Below are positions 8,444-16,707 of a stretch of 64,000 bases of DNA, one piece after another (positions within the stretch are counted from its first letter, which is position 1; each line of letters opens with the position of its first letter). Both the position numbers and the translations under genes were made by a program. The DNA comes from Pedobacter gandavensis. GTDB lineage: Bacteria; Bacteroidota; Bacteroidia; Sphingobacteriales; Sphingobacteriaceae. The stretch lies in NCBI RefSeq assembly GCF_014172405.1, contig NZ_WNXC01000004.1:62001-126000 (forward strand), read 5' to 3'. Below the pieces are notes generated by a model that was not told the DNA's origin, ran no database searches, and saw only the letters and a list, made by a program, of their open reading frames with translations.

Positions 8444-9735
8444 CTAGCTAAAGAAGGCGTATCAGTAACCTGCACTTCCAATAGTTTGATGTGTTTTTCC
8501 AGGTCAAAAGTATTCTTAGATTTAAGGTCCTTACCTACGCCGGCAACATTTGCCCAATTTCCCCAATTGCTTGCCGGTGCATAGTCTATCAACTTTTCCT
8601 CAAAATACAATGCACCACTGGTCCAGTGTATTTTCAAAATATGAATTAGAAAAGTGGATACCAGTAAGCGTCCGGTATGGGTGATAAAACCATTCGTATT
8701 TAATTCCTGCATGTATCGGTCAATGATTGGGTGACCAGTATTGCCGTTTTTCCATTTCAGCAAATCAGGATGTTCATTTTCCGTAGGATTGAAAAACTCC
8801 TGCTCAAAAGCTTCCGGATCCTGAAAAAATGCGATGCCATGTTTTTTAAACATGAACCTGAAATAGTCGCGCCACAATAAACCCAAAAGAATGTGATTAA
8901 AATTCGTATTCCCGCCAAATTCCGCTTCCCCCTCCTTCAGCATCCAATATACTTTCCTTGGCGACAAACAACCTATGGAAAGCCATCCAGATAATCTGGA
9001 AGAAAAACCTGGCTTATCTCCTGTGTTTTTTAATGGTTTCTGATGAATTTCTGCACCTTCCAGCAACAATTCCTTCAAATGTGCTAATCCGGCATCCTCG
9101 CCACCAATAAATTCAAAAGCAGGAAATTCCTCGCGATCGGCTTCAAAACCTAAATCGGCAAGACTTGGTAAAACGCCCCAATCTTCATTCTCCACAAAAA
9201 TGATCTCCTCAGGACTGAGAAAACAAGATTTCACCATTGCGTCCCGCTCTGTTTTTTTCTTGAATTGTGCAAAAACATCTGGGATATCCTTAATAGGAAA
9301 AGGAAGGTCTTCCTTATTATATAAGGTATGGCCAATAAAATGTTTTAAGTTGACCTTCTGTTTCCACAAAAGATCTTCTATTCTGGTCGAGACCATAGTC
9401 TCTTCCGGAGCCACTTCCCGGTGGTGGTAGACTTCAGAAATGTCAAAATCAGTCACTAGTTTTGCCATAAAATCTTCCGGACGTCCATGAACCAACAAGA
9501 TATCACCACCAAGGTTTTGAAAAGACAACCTTAAGGCGGCTACGCTTTCCAATAAAAATTTTGCCCTATGGAAACCTGTCTTTAAAGTTCCAAACCTGGT
9601 CTCCTGAAAATACTGAGGATCAAAAAAATAAACCGGCAAAATACTCTCAGATTTAGCAAGCGCTTCAACCAACATTTCATTGTCGTGTAATCGAAGATCA
9701 TTTCTAAACCAGACTAGTATTCTTTTAGATTTCAT
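8440..9735 (-). CDS. Cryptochrome/photolyase, DASH type
   Basis: A 431-residue flavoprotein of the cryptochrome-photolyase superfamily. It starts with the antenna-binding alpha/beta domain (KRILVWFRNDLRLHDNEML at the N-terminus, then ILPVYFFDPQYFQETRFGTLKTG, a DASH-typical stretch). The helical FAD domain covers about residues 230-425 (LLWRDYFRFMFKKHG, GNTGHPIIDRYMQEL, RLLVSTFLIHIL, ASNWGNWANVAGVGKD). DASH proteins repair cyclobutane dimers in single-stranded DNA and may signal. The start at 9735 is chosen because homology begins there; an ATG at 9756 and a TTG at 9768 are in frame, but a candidate -7 box at 9766-9773 would make them nearly leaderless. Divergent from the epimerase-photolyase pair. 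Confidence 0.93.
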   Translation of the reverse strand: MKSKRILVWFRNDLRLHDNEMLVEALAKSESILPVYFFDPQYFQETRFGTLKTGFHRAKFLLESVAALRLSFQNLGGDILLVHGRPEDFMAKLVTDFDISEVYHHREVAPEETMVSTRIEDLLWKQKVNLKHFIGHTLYNKEDLPFPIKDIPDVFAQFKKKTERDAMVKSCFLSPEEIIFVENEDWGVLPSLADLGFEADREEFPAFEFIGGEDAGLAHLKELLLEGAEIHQKPLKNTGDKPGFSSRLSGWLSIGCLSPRKVYWMLKEGEAEFGGNTNFNHILLGLLWRDYFRFMFKKHGIAFFQDPEAFEQEFFNPTENEHPDLLKWKNGNTGHPIIDRYMQELNTNGFITHTGRLLVSTFLIHILKIHWTSGALYFEEKLIDYAPASNWGNWANVAGVGKDLKSKNTFDLEKHIKLLEVQVTDTPSLAS

Positions 9736-9765
9736 TAAGGACTGAATAACTGACATAACAATGAA

Positions 9766-9773
9766 CAAAAATA
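9766..9773 (-). promoter_or_regulatory. Candidate -7 promoter box for the cryptochrome
   Basis: TATTTTTG on the minus strand matches the Bacteroidota -7 consensus TAnnTTTG. No good -33 TTG is present at 19-21 bases upstream, so the match is weak. It supports the shorter cryptochrome start at 9735. Confidence 0.3.
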
Positions 9774-9810
9774 TACGAATTTTTAGCTTAGTACGAATTC
9801 ATAAAGCAAT

Positions 9811-9835
9811 ATTTACAAAAGCGCAACAAACATTT
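9811..9835. promoter_or_regulatory. Putative CarH-type operator in cryptochrome/epimerase divergent promoter
   Basis: The minus strand reads AAATGTTTGTTGCGCTTTTG here, which matches AAACGTTTCTGCGCTTTG upstream of the CarH-like gene except for two substitutions and two one-base insertions. The plus strand also shares CAACAAAC(A/G)TTT (9824-9835 here, 6865-6876 there). It lies between two divergent genes linked to photoreactivation. Regulatory function is inferred from this repeat and from context. Confidence 0.45.
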
Positions 9836-9888
9836 GCAGATAAATCAGTGATATTAAACTAATCACATAATTATTGGTTATATAAAAC

Positions 9889-10797
9889 ATGAACAAACAG
9901 GTACTAATTACCGGAGCAACTGGAATGATTGGCCAAAAACTCATTCAAATACTCCTGGATAAAGGCTATCAAGTCTCTATATTGTCGAGAAAAAAGATTC
10001 AGATCAATGGGGTAAAAGTATATTTATGGGACCTAGATCAATCCACTATTGACCCGGATTGCTTGTCAGGCGTAGATACCATCATCCACCTCGCAGGGGA
10101 GAATATTGCCTCAGAAAAATGGACCGCAGCACGCAAGAAAAAAATCATCAATAGCCGTGTTTTATCGGCGCAGCTCCTATACAAAACTATAAAAGAACAA
10201 AAAGCCCCCGTTAAAAACTTCATCTCTGCCTCTGCACTGGGTTATTATGGGGATACTGGCGATCAAATAGTAACTGAGGAGCACCCGAATGGCCAGGGAT
10301 TCCTCGCCCTTTGCTGTCGGGAATGGGAAGCAGCAGCCGATCAAGGTCTCTCCATGGGGATCAGAGTAGTGAAATGGAGAATAGGATTTATCCTGGCCCA
10401 TAACGAAGGTGCCCTCAAAGCAATGGACAAACCGATTCGCTATTACCTGGGCACTGGACTCGGTAGTGGAAAACAATGGACTCCCTGGCTGCACATTGAT
10501 GACCTCCTTAAAATGTTTAGCGATTCCATTGAAAACCAGCGCTACTCCGGTGCATACAATGCCTGTACACCGCATCCGGCTAGCAATCTTAGCCTCACAA
10601 AAGCGATAGCCAAACAATTGCATCGCCCCGTTTGGCCAATCAATGTACCTGAATTTATCTTAAAGATTATCCTGGGAGAACTCAGTGAACTGGTGCTCAA
10701 CAGCAATAATGCAAGTTCAAAAAAACTCTTGGATACGGGATTTAAATTTAAATATCCGGAACTTGATCTCGCTTTATCCGATATTTACCGCGCATAA
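9889..10797 (+). CDS. TIGR01777-family NAD-dependent epimerase/SDR (SDR39U1, YfcH-like)
   Basis: A 302-residue short-chain dehydrogenase/reductase of the atypical TIGR01777 group. The Rossmann motif GATGMIGQ is at about residues 8-15. TIIHLAGENIASEKWTAARK (about 64-83) and SASALGYYGD (about 112-121) are characteristic of this family, with the active-site Tyr in the latter. The C-terminal extension resembles DUF1731. The substrate is not known for the family. It is 49 bases upstream of the photolyase gene and probably co-transcribed with it. In several bacteria SDR genes occur in light-induced regulons next to photolyase and CarH/LitR, and the arrangement here agrees with that. Confidence 0.88.
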   Translation: MNKQVLITGATGMIGQKLIQILLDKGYQVSILSRKKIQINGVKVYLWDLDQSTIDPDCLSGVDTIIHLAGENIASEKWTAARKKKIINSRVLSAQLLYKTIKEQKAPVKNFISASALGYYGDTGDQIVTEEHPNGQGFLALCCREWEAAADQGLSMGIRVVKWRIGFILAHNEGALKAMDKPIRYYLGTGLGSGKQWTPWLHIDDLLKMFSDSIENQRYSGAYNACTPHPASNLSLTKAIAKQLHRPVWPINVPEFILKIILGELSELVLNSNNASSKKLLDTGFKFKYPELDLALSDIYRA

Positions 10798-10846
10798 ACA
10801 CGCAAAAAACAAAAGGTATAAATATTCCAATCACCAATCATCCATC

Positions 10847-12154
10847 ATGAAGCCGGAAATTAACATCTGCTGGTTACGAAGAGACCTGAGAGTCGACGAC
10901 AATGCGGCCATATACCATGCGCTAAAAAGCGAACATCCGGTAATGCTCTTATTCATTTTCGATCAAACTATTTTAGAAAAACTGGACAATAAACAAGATG
11001 CCAGGGTCAATTTCCTGCATCAAACTTTAACAGAACTCGGCAACAATCTTCAGAAAAATCAGGGTACATCCATTTTGATCAAATATGGAAAACCCATAGA
11101 AGTCTGGGCAGAACTTTGTGAAAATTACCAGATTAAGGCAGTGTATGCCAACCATGATTATGAACCTGATGCCATCAAAAGAGATGCGGCTATCAGCGAA
11201 CAACTCCAGTTAAAAAACATCAAATTCTACAGTTACAAAGACCAGGTGATTTTTGAAAAAAATGAGATCACCAAGTCTGATGGGCATCCTTATACCGTAT
11301 TCACACCTTACTATCGTCAATGGCAACTGAAGCTCAACAGTTTTTATTCGAGTGCCTACCCGACGGAAAGGTACTTCCAGAATTTTTGGTCAACCGCGCC
11401 CTTTCCCATTCCCAGCTTAAAGGAGATCGGATTTGAAATCAGTACACCACAATTTCCAGGTAAAGATTTCGAAGACAAGCTGGAAGGCTATGAGAAAAGC
11501 AGGGATTTCCCTGCGGCAGATGCGACTTCACATATTGGCATCCACCTCCGTTTCGGCACCATCAGCATTCGAAAAGCAGTGAGAGCAGCCCTGGAACAAA
11601 AGGCAGACAAATGGCTTTCTGAACTTGCCTGGCGAGATTTTTACCAAATGATTTTATGGCATTTCCCTCAAACCGCTGTACGTTCATTTAAACCTAAATA
11701 CGACCATATTCAATGGAGAAACCGACCGGAAGAATTTGAAGCCTGGTGTCAGGGCAATACCGGCTACCCATTAGTAGATGCAGGAATGCGACAACTCAAT
11801 GCGACCGGATACATGCACAACCGGGTACGTATGGTAGTGGCGAGTTTCCTTTGCAAACATCTGCTCATCGATTGGAGATGGGGAGAAGCTTATTTTGCAG
11901 CAAAATTATTGGATTATGAAATGGCCAGCAATGTAGGGGGATGGCAATGGGCCTGTGGATCCGGGAATGATGCCGCACCTTATTTCAGGGTATTTAACCC
12001 GGAGCTCCAAATGAAGAAATTTGATCCAAAACTAGCGTATGTAGATCATTGGGTACCTGCCTATAAACAATTAAAGCATGTCCAACCTATTGTTGATCAT
12101 GCTTTTGCTAGAGAAAGAGTATTGAAAGCTTTCAAAGCGGCATTAAATGAATAA
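10847..12154 (+). CDS. phrB: Deoxyribodipyrimidine photolyase (class I CPD photolyase)
   Basis: A 435-residue light-dependent repair enzyme that splits cyclobutane pyrimidine dimers using FADH-. Residues 3-130 are the antenna domain (INICWLRRDLRVDDNAAIYHAL). The FAD domain shows ELAWRDFYQMILWHFP, GNTGYPLVDAGMRQLNATGY, RMVVASFLCKHLLIDWRWGE and GNDAAPYFRVFNP, the class I signature. An in-frame ATG lies 162 bases upstream, inside the epimerase gene, but homology begins at MKPEINICWLRR, so 10847 is chosen. It is the second gene of the epimerase-photolyase pair. The last codons form part of a terminator hairpin. Confidence 0.95.
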   Translation: MKPEINICWLRRDLRVDDNAAIYHALKSEHPVMLLFIFDQTILEKLDNKQDARVNFLHQTLTELGNNLQKNQGTSILIKYGKPIEVWAELCENYQIKAVYANHDYEPDAIKRDAAISEQLQLKNIKFYSYKDQVIFEKNEITKSDGHPYTVFTPYYRQWQLKLNSFYSSAYPTERYFQNFWSTAPFPIPSLKEIGFEISTPQFPGKDFEDKLEGYEKSRDFPAADATSHIGIHLRFGTISIRKAVRAALEQKADKWLSELAWRDFYQMILWHFPQTAVRSFKPKYDHIQWRNRPEEFEAWCQGNTGYPLVDAGMRQLNATGYMHNRVRMVVASFLCKHLLIDWRWGEAYFAAKLLDYEMASNVGGWQWACGSGNDAAPYFRVFNPELQMKKFDPKLAYVDHWVPAYKQLKHVQPIVDHAFARERVLKAFKAALNE

Positions 12155-12170
12155 TGCCGCCTTTGTATTT
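12137..12170 (+). terminator. Terminator overlapping the end of the photolyase gene
   Basis: GCGGCATT (12137-12144) pairs with AATGCCGC (12153-12160) across an 8-base loop, followed by CTTTGTATTTT. The left arm lies within the last photolyase codons and the stop codon spans the loop and the right arm. It separates the photolyase from the convergent FKBP gene, whose stop is at 12170. Confidence 0.75.
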
Positions 12171-13072
12171 TAGTTGGTCACTGCTGTGATTTCTATAGTA
12201 TAGTCCAAACAAGAGTTTGCAGGAATAGATGGCGCTCCATTTGCCGAAGACGTAGCTGCATTTCCATAGCCCAACCAAGAAGGAATAAACATCCTCACTT
12301 TAGTTCCTTTACTGAACTTAGGCATGATAATTTTAAATCCAGGAATCAGCGATTTAGGGCTACTGATCAACGTAGATGATTCATTAATCGAATTATCAAA
12401 TGTTTTTAGTGTATAAGTGAAATTCACCAATGAATATTGATCAATCACCTCTGGTCCTGTTCCTGCTGTAATTGTCTGAACATAGATTCCAGAATCAGCT
12501 CTAACTGCAACAATAGAATTTGCTGTTAAATAAGATTTAATATGCGCCTCATCTAAAGCCTTTTGAGACTCTTTATAAGTAGTCACTGTCACCACCATTA
12601 CTTCGTTGGAAGGGATACCCGCAGTTGGGAAACCATTTTTACCAAAAGCCAAATTAGAAGGCAGGTAAATCTGAGTACTACCACCTGGCTGTAATTTCTG
12701 TAATACACTACTAATTGCAGGAATGGCTTTACCATAAAAACCAAAAGTAGAACCTACACGCTGTCCTTCATTACGAAGCGAAGGTGTGGTAGTGTATACC
12801 GTTCCGGTAGATAAACCAGTAAGATTAATGCTGTATCTTACTGAATCTGAACCTTTATACGTTGCCGCAGTACTGCCAACAGGTTGGTTCAAAACATAAT
12901 AATAACCTGTATTAGCAGAGTCTGGAGTGGCTTTAATGTTGTTTTTTGCAAAGTACGCTGTTAGTTTAGTGGCATCTATCTGCTGAACAGTCTGATCATC
13001 CTTTTTGCAGGAACTAAAAATAACGATGGTCGCCAGGAAGGCAATGGTATAAAGTGATAACTTTTTAATCAT
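12170..13072 (-). CDS. FKBP-type peptidyl-prolyl isomerase-like lipoprotein, two domains
   Basis: A 300-residue envelope lipoprotein. The signal peptide ends in a lipobox at FSSC, with the lipidated Cys at about residue 22, followed by KKDD. Two FKBP-like domains are visible. The first (about 60-165) holds LQPGGSTQIYLPSNLAFGKNG, and the second (about 200-298) holds IIMPKFSKGTKVRMFIPSWLG and ends in LDYTIEI. FKBPs catalyse proline cis-trans isomerisation and act as chaperones, here probably in the periplasm. Several FKBP active-site aromatic residues are not obvious, so it may be a chaperone without strong isomerase activity. It follows a second FKBP lipoprotein by nine bases, so the pair is one operon. 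Confidence 0.85.
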   Translation of the reverse strand: MIKKLSLYTIAFLATIVIFSSCKKDDQTVQQIDATKLTAYFAKNNIKATPDSANTGYYYVLNQPVGSTAATYKGSDSVRYSINLTGLSTGTVYTTTPSLRNEGQRVGSTFGFYGKAIPAISSVLQKLQPGGSTQIYLPSNLAFGKNGFPTAGIPSNEVMVVTVTTYKESQKALDEAHIKSYLTANSIVAVRADSGIYVQTITAGTGPEVIDQYSLVNFTYTLKTFDNSINESSTLISSPKSLIPGFKIIMPKFSKGTKVRMFIPSWLGYGNAATSSANGAPSIPANSCLDYTIEITAVTN

Positions 13073-13081
13073 TTGTATTTT

Positions 13082-13573
13082 CTATTTTATATTCTTTAGC
13101 CTAATGGTATAATCTAATATGGCAAATGGAGGTATAGGGCTTCCACCAGGACTGCCAAAATCCTTGTAAGCTAAGCCAGAAGGAATAATCAATCTGATTT
13201 GCCCTCCTTTAGTGATTTTAGGGAGTCCGATTCTCCAGCCTTCCATCGCATCCGCCAACTTTACCGTCACCGAATCTGTTTGCGCAACGGTCTGAAAAGC
13301 AGCACTAGCTCCTAAAAGACGGGCTTCAAAAGACACAACAATACTATCGCTTAGTTTAGGAAAAACGGTTCCTGTACCCTTCTCTATGAACCGATAATTC
13401 AAACCTGAAGAATCAACATTTACACTATCCAAGTTGTTATCCTTTTTATATTTTGCTATAATTGAAGCATCACGATCCGACTGTTTCTCCTCATCATAGG
13501 GAGGTGTTTTCTGACATGCAGCAAATAAACCGCATAAAAGAAACAACGACAGCAAAATCTCATTTTTTAACAT
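13082..13573 (-). CDS. FKBP-type peptidyl-prolyl isomerase-like lipoprotein, single domain
   Basis: A 163-residue lipoprotein. The ATG at 13573 is chosen because it opens a type II signal peptide (MLKNEILLSLFLLCGLFAAC, lipobox Cys at about residue 20). A longer frame from 13630 would bury this signal. The FKBP-like domain fills about residues 75-163, with MEGWRIGLPKITKGGQIRLI and IPSGLAYKDFG, then ILDYTIRL at the end, as in Mip/FkpA-type isomerases. It is the promoter-proximal partner of the two-domain FKBP lipoprotein nine bases downstream. Confidence 0.86.
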   Translation of the reverse strand: MLKNEILLSLFLLCGLFAACQKTPPYDEEKQSDRDASIIAKYKKDNNLDSVNVDSSGLNYRFIEKGTGTVFPKLSDSIVVSFEARLLGASAAFQTVAQTDSVTVKLADAMEGWRIGLPKITKGGQIRLIIPSGLAYKDFGSPGGSPIPPFAILDYTIRLKNIK

Positions 13574-13647
13574 AATAGACAAAAATACTCTTTTATTGGC
13601 GATGGCGCAATTTTTAACCAATTTTAACAAATAGAAAAAACCTGGTC

Positions 13648-13679
13648 AAAAAAAACGCCCTTAATCAGATTAAGAGCGT
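13648..13679 (-). terminator. Terminator of the beta-oxidation operon
   Basis: A hairpin pairing CTTAATC with GATTAAG and ACGC with GCGT around one mismatch (13655-13679). It is followed on the minus strand by seven or eight T (plus-strand A run 13648-13655). It lies 25 bases beyond the fadE stop codon and upstream of the FKBP pair. Confidence 0.85.
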
Positions 13680-13703
13680 CCAGTTTAATTATGAATCAAT
13701 ACG

Positions 13704-15494
13704 TTAATAGCAATATTTATTCGCCGCAATAAGTTGCTGTGCGACCTTTTGACGAGCTTCTTTAACATTGAAAGCTTCCATTTTGGTAAAGCGACGTAAG
13801 CCCACCATCATCATGCGTTGTTCATCACCATCGGCGAAAGCCCATAAAGCTTCTTTACCTGCTTTTTGCAAGGCATCAACGGCCTCCACGAAATAGATGC
13901 GCATCATGTTCAGCTGCCCTTCACAAGCGGCTTCTCCAGAAAGACTCACCAGTTTTTCTGTCCTCAACATGGCTGATTCTGCCACATATACATAACCGGC
14001 CATGTCTGCAATGTTCATCAAAATCTCCTGTTCTTTAGAAAGGCTCATCATCAATTTCTGAACCGCAGCACCAGCAACCATTAAAGTTGCTTTCTTCAGG
14101 TTTTTGATGATTTTCTTTTCTGCCGCAAACAAAGCATCGTCTTCTTCTCCGAAATCCGGGATAGACATCAACTCTGCCGCCACTGCTGTTGCAGGTGTCA
14201 TCAAATCCAACTCGCCTTTCATGGCGCGTTTCAACATCATGTCAACAGTCAATAAACGGTTGATTTCGTTGGTACCTTCAAAGATCCTGTTGATCCTCGC
14301 ATCACGATAAGCACGATCCATCGGCGCTTCCGCAGAGAATCCCATCCCACCATAAATTTGCACCCCTTCATCTACTACATAATCCAGCACTTCAGAACCC
14401 CATACTTTCAGGATTGCACATTCTACAGCATATTCTTCCGTCGATTTTAGTTTCGCCTTACTGGCATCCATCCCCCCGGCAACCAATCGCTCATAGGCAT
14501 CGTCAATATTCTGACCTGCCCGATAATTAGCCGATTCTACAGCATATACTTTTGCCGCCATTTCCGCAAGTTTATACCTGATGGCACCATACTTAGAAAT
14601 CGGACGGTCAAACTGAATCCTTTCATTGGAATAATTAATCGCTGTATCGATCACCGCTTTAGAAGCACCAATTGCTGCTGCTGATAACTTAATCCGGCCA
14701 ATATTTAAAATGTTCACGGCAATTTTAAAACCATTCTGACGATCAGAAAGCATATTTTCCACCGGTACCGGGCAGTCATTAAAGAATACCTGTCTGGTCG
14801 AAGAACCCTTAATTCCCATTTTATGTTCTTCTGGATTCATGGTAATGCCCCCAAAATCTCGCTCCACAATGAAAGCAGTCAGGTTGGCATCGTCATCAAT
14901 TTTAGCGAACACAATAAAGATATCAGCAAAACCACCATTGGTAATCCACATTTTCTGACCAGTGATCAGGTAATGCGTACCATCCGAAGAAAGCTTTGCT
15001 TTTGTTTTTCCCGAATTGGCATCTGAACCAGAATTCGGCTCTGTTAAGCAATATGCTGCTTTCCATTCACCCGTTCCCAGCTTAGGAATGTATTTCGCTT
15101 TTTGCGCTTCATTTCCATAATACAAAATAGGTAGTGTACCAATTCCTGTATGTGCAGAAAGTGCCACGGCAAAAGAGTGACCAGCACCAATCACATCGGC
15201 AACCAGCATCGAGGTATTGAAGTTTTTTCCAAAACCACCGAATTCTTCAGGGATGGAAACACCTAGAATACCTAATGCCCCAGCTTTATCCATGAGCGAA
15301 GGCATTAATCCTTCTTCCTGTGTATCGATACGATCCAGGTTTGGGTAAACTTCTGCTGCAAGGAAATCGCGACAAGTCTGCGCAATCATTTGTTGTTCTT
15401 CATCAAATTCTTCAGGAATAAATACATCCTGGAAATCGGTTTCTGTAATTAAAAACGCTCCACCTTTAATTGTTTTTTTGTCTGTAGTTTCCAT
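13704..15494 (-). CDS. fadE: Acyl-CoA dehydrogenase
   Basis: FAD-dependent enzyme for the first step of beta-oxidation, oxidising acyl-CoA to trans-2-enoyl-CoA. The 596 residues match the long B. subtilis FadE type: N-terminal helical domain (about 25-140), beta domain with CLTEPNSGSDANSGKTKA and MWITNGGFADIF (about 150-240), the C-terminal helical domain with the catalytic base Glu406 in IFEGTNEINRL, and an additional C-terminal helical extension of about 150 residues. Last gene of the marR-fadN-fadA-fadE operon, nine bases after fadA. Confidence 0.94.
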   Translation of the reverse strand: METTDKKTIKGGAFLITETDFQDVFIPEEFDEEQQMIAQTCRDFLAAEVYPNLDRIDTQEEGLMPSLMDKAGALGILGVSIPEEFGGFGKNFNTSMLVADVIGAGHSFAVALSAHTGIGTLPILYYGNEAQKAKYIPKLGTGEWKAAYCLTEPNSGSDANSGKTKAKLSSDGTHYLITGQKMWITNGGFADIFIVFAKIDDDANLTAFIVERDFGGITMNPEEHKMGIKGSSTRQVFFNDCPVPVENMLSDRQNGFKIAVNILNIGRIKLSAAAIGASKAVIDTAINYSNERIQFDRPISKYGAIRYKLAEMAAKVYAVESANYRAGQNIDDAYERLVAGGMDASKAKLKSTEEYAVECAILKVWGSEVLDYVVDEGVQIYGGMGFSAEAPMDRAYRDARINRIFEGTNEINRLLTVDMMLKRAMKGELDLMTPATAVAAELMSIPDFGEEDDALFAAEKKIIKNLKKATLMVAGAAVQKLMMSLSKEQEILMNIADMAGYVYVAESAMLRTEKLVSLSGEAACEGQLNMMRIYFVEAVDALQKAGKEALWAFADGDEQRMMMVGLRRFTKMEAFNVKEARQKVAQQLIAANKYCY

Positions 15495-15503
15495 AATATC
15501 TTA

Positions 15504-16682
15504 TTAAAGCATTTCAAAAATTCCAGCAGCACCTTGTCCGCTACCTACGCACATCGTGACCATACCATATTTCTGATCTCTTCGTTTCAATTCATTAAAT
15601 AACTGTACTGATAATTTAGCGCCGGTACAACCTAGTGGATGCCCAAGGGCAATTGCACCACCGTTCACATTTACTTTTTCGGCATCAAGACCTAAAGTTC
15701 GGATTACGGCCAGCGACTGAGAAGCGAAGGCTTCATTCAGCTCTATCAGGTCTAGTTCTTCCAGTTTCATACCTGCCATTTTCAAGGCTTTTGGAATCGC
15801 CTCAATCGGCCCGATCCCCATAATTCTTGGTGGAACACCAGCGATACCATAACTAACCAGACGTGCAATCGGATCCAGGCCCAATTCCTTCATTTTCTTT
15901 TCAGAAACAACCAGTACGAAAGCTGCCCCATCAGAAGTCTGAGAAGAATTACCGGCAGTTACACTACCATTTGCGGCAAAAACAGGTCTTAATTTTGCGA
16001 GCTTATCCAAGGAAGTATCTGCTCTTGGTCCTTCATCTGTATCCACCACATAACTACGGCTTTTCTTTTTCATATTGGCATCGAGGTAATTTTCCACTAC
16101 CGTGATCGGCACAACACCTGCTTTCAGGTGACCGTTTTTAATCGCTTCCACTGCTTTCATATTCGATTGAAAAGCGAAAGCGTCCTGATCTTCCCGACTT
16201 ACTTTATATTCATTGGCCACTGCTTCTGCAGTTAAGCCCATTCCCCAATACCAATCCGGGTTTTTCATGGCCACATCAGGGTTTGGAACAACTTTCCATC
16301 CGCCAAAAGGCATACCCGACATGACTTCTACTCCCCCGGCAATAATACAATCTGCCATTCCGCTTTTGATCTTTGCCACCGCTGTTGCGATGGTTTCCAA
16401 TCCTGAAGCACAATAACGGTTGATGGTTACGCCTGGTACTTTATCCGTATCCAAGCCCATCAGTGAAACCATACGCCCGATATTCAGGCCTTGCTCCGCT
16501 TCTGGAGTTGCATTTCCAACAATCACATCATCAATTTGTGTGGTATCCAGATTGGGTACCGAAGCCACCAACTGCCTAATCACATCTGCTGCTAAATCAT
16601 CAGCTCTGGTAAAACGAAATACACCACGTGGAGCCTTGCCTACTGCGGTACGATATCCTGCTATAATATATGCTTCTTGCAT
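15504..16682 (-). CDS. fadA: Acetyl-CoA acyltransferase (3-ketoacyl-CoA thiolase)
   Basis: Thiolase that cleaves 3-ketoacyl-CoA with CoA in the last step of beta-oxidation. It has 392 residues, the normal thiolase length. The nucleophile is Cys91 in [12 protein letters not shown]. The catalytic His is in [12 protein letters not shown] and the second Cys in [14 protein letters not shown] close to the C-terminus. Placed between fadN and fadE with 25- and 9-base gaps. The order fadN-fadA-fadE is the same as in B. subtilis, supporting fatty-acid degradation rather than acetoacetyl-CoA synthesis. Confidence 0.95.
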   Translation of the reverse strand: MQEAYIIAGYRTAVGKAPRGVFRFTRADDLAADVIRQLVASVPNLDTTQIDDVIVGNATPEAEQGLNIGRMVSLMGLDTDKVPGVTINRYCASGLETIATAVAKIKSGMADCIIAGGVEVMSGMPFGGWKVVPNPDVAMKNPDWYWGMGLTAEAVANEYKVSREDQDAFAFQSNMKAVEAIKNGHLKAGVVPITVVENYLDANMKKKSRSYVVDTDEGPRADTSLDKLAKLRPVFAANGSVTAGNSSQTSDGAAFVLVVSEKKMKELGLDPIARLVSYGIAGVPPRIMGIGPIEAIPKALKMAGMKLEELDLIELNEAFASQSLAVIRTLGLDAEKVNVNGGAIALGHPLGCTGAKLSVQLFNELKRRDQKYGMVTMCVGSGQGAAGIFEML

Positions 16683-16707
16683 GATCTGTGTCTTTTAATA
16701 GAAAAAA

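Noticed and set aside
10685..10846. In-frame upstream extension of the photolyase to 10685
   Set aside because: It lies inside the epimerase gene in another frame and lacks photolyase likeness; homology begins at 10847.
12170..13573. FKBP pair considered part of the beta-oxidation operon
   Set aside because: A clear terminator at 13648-13679 separates them.
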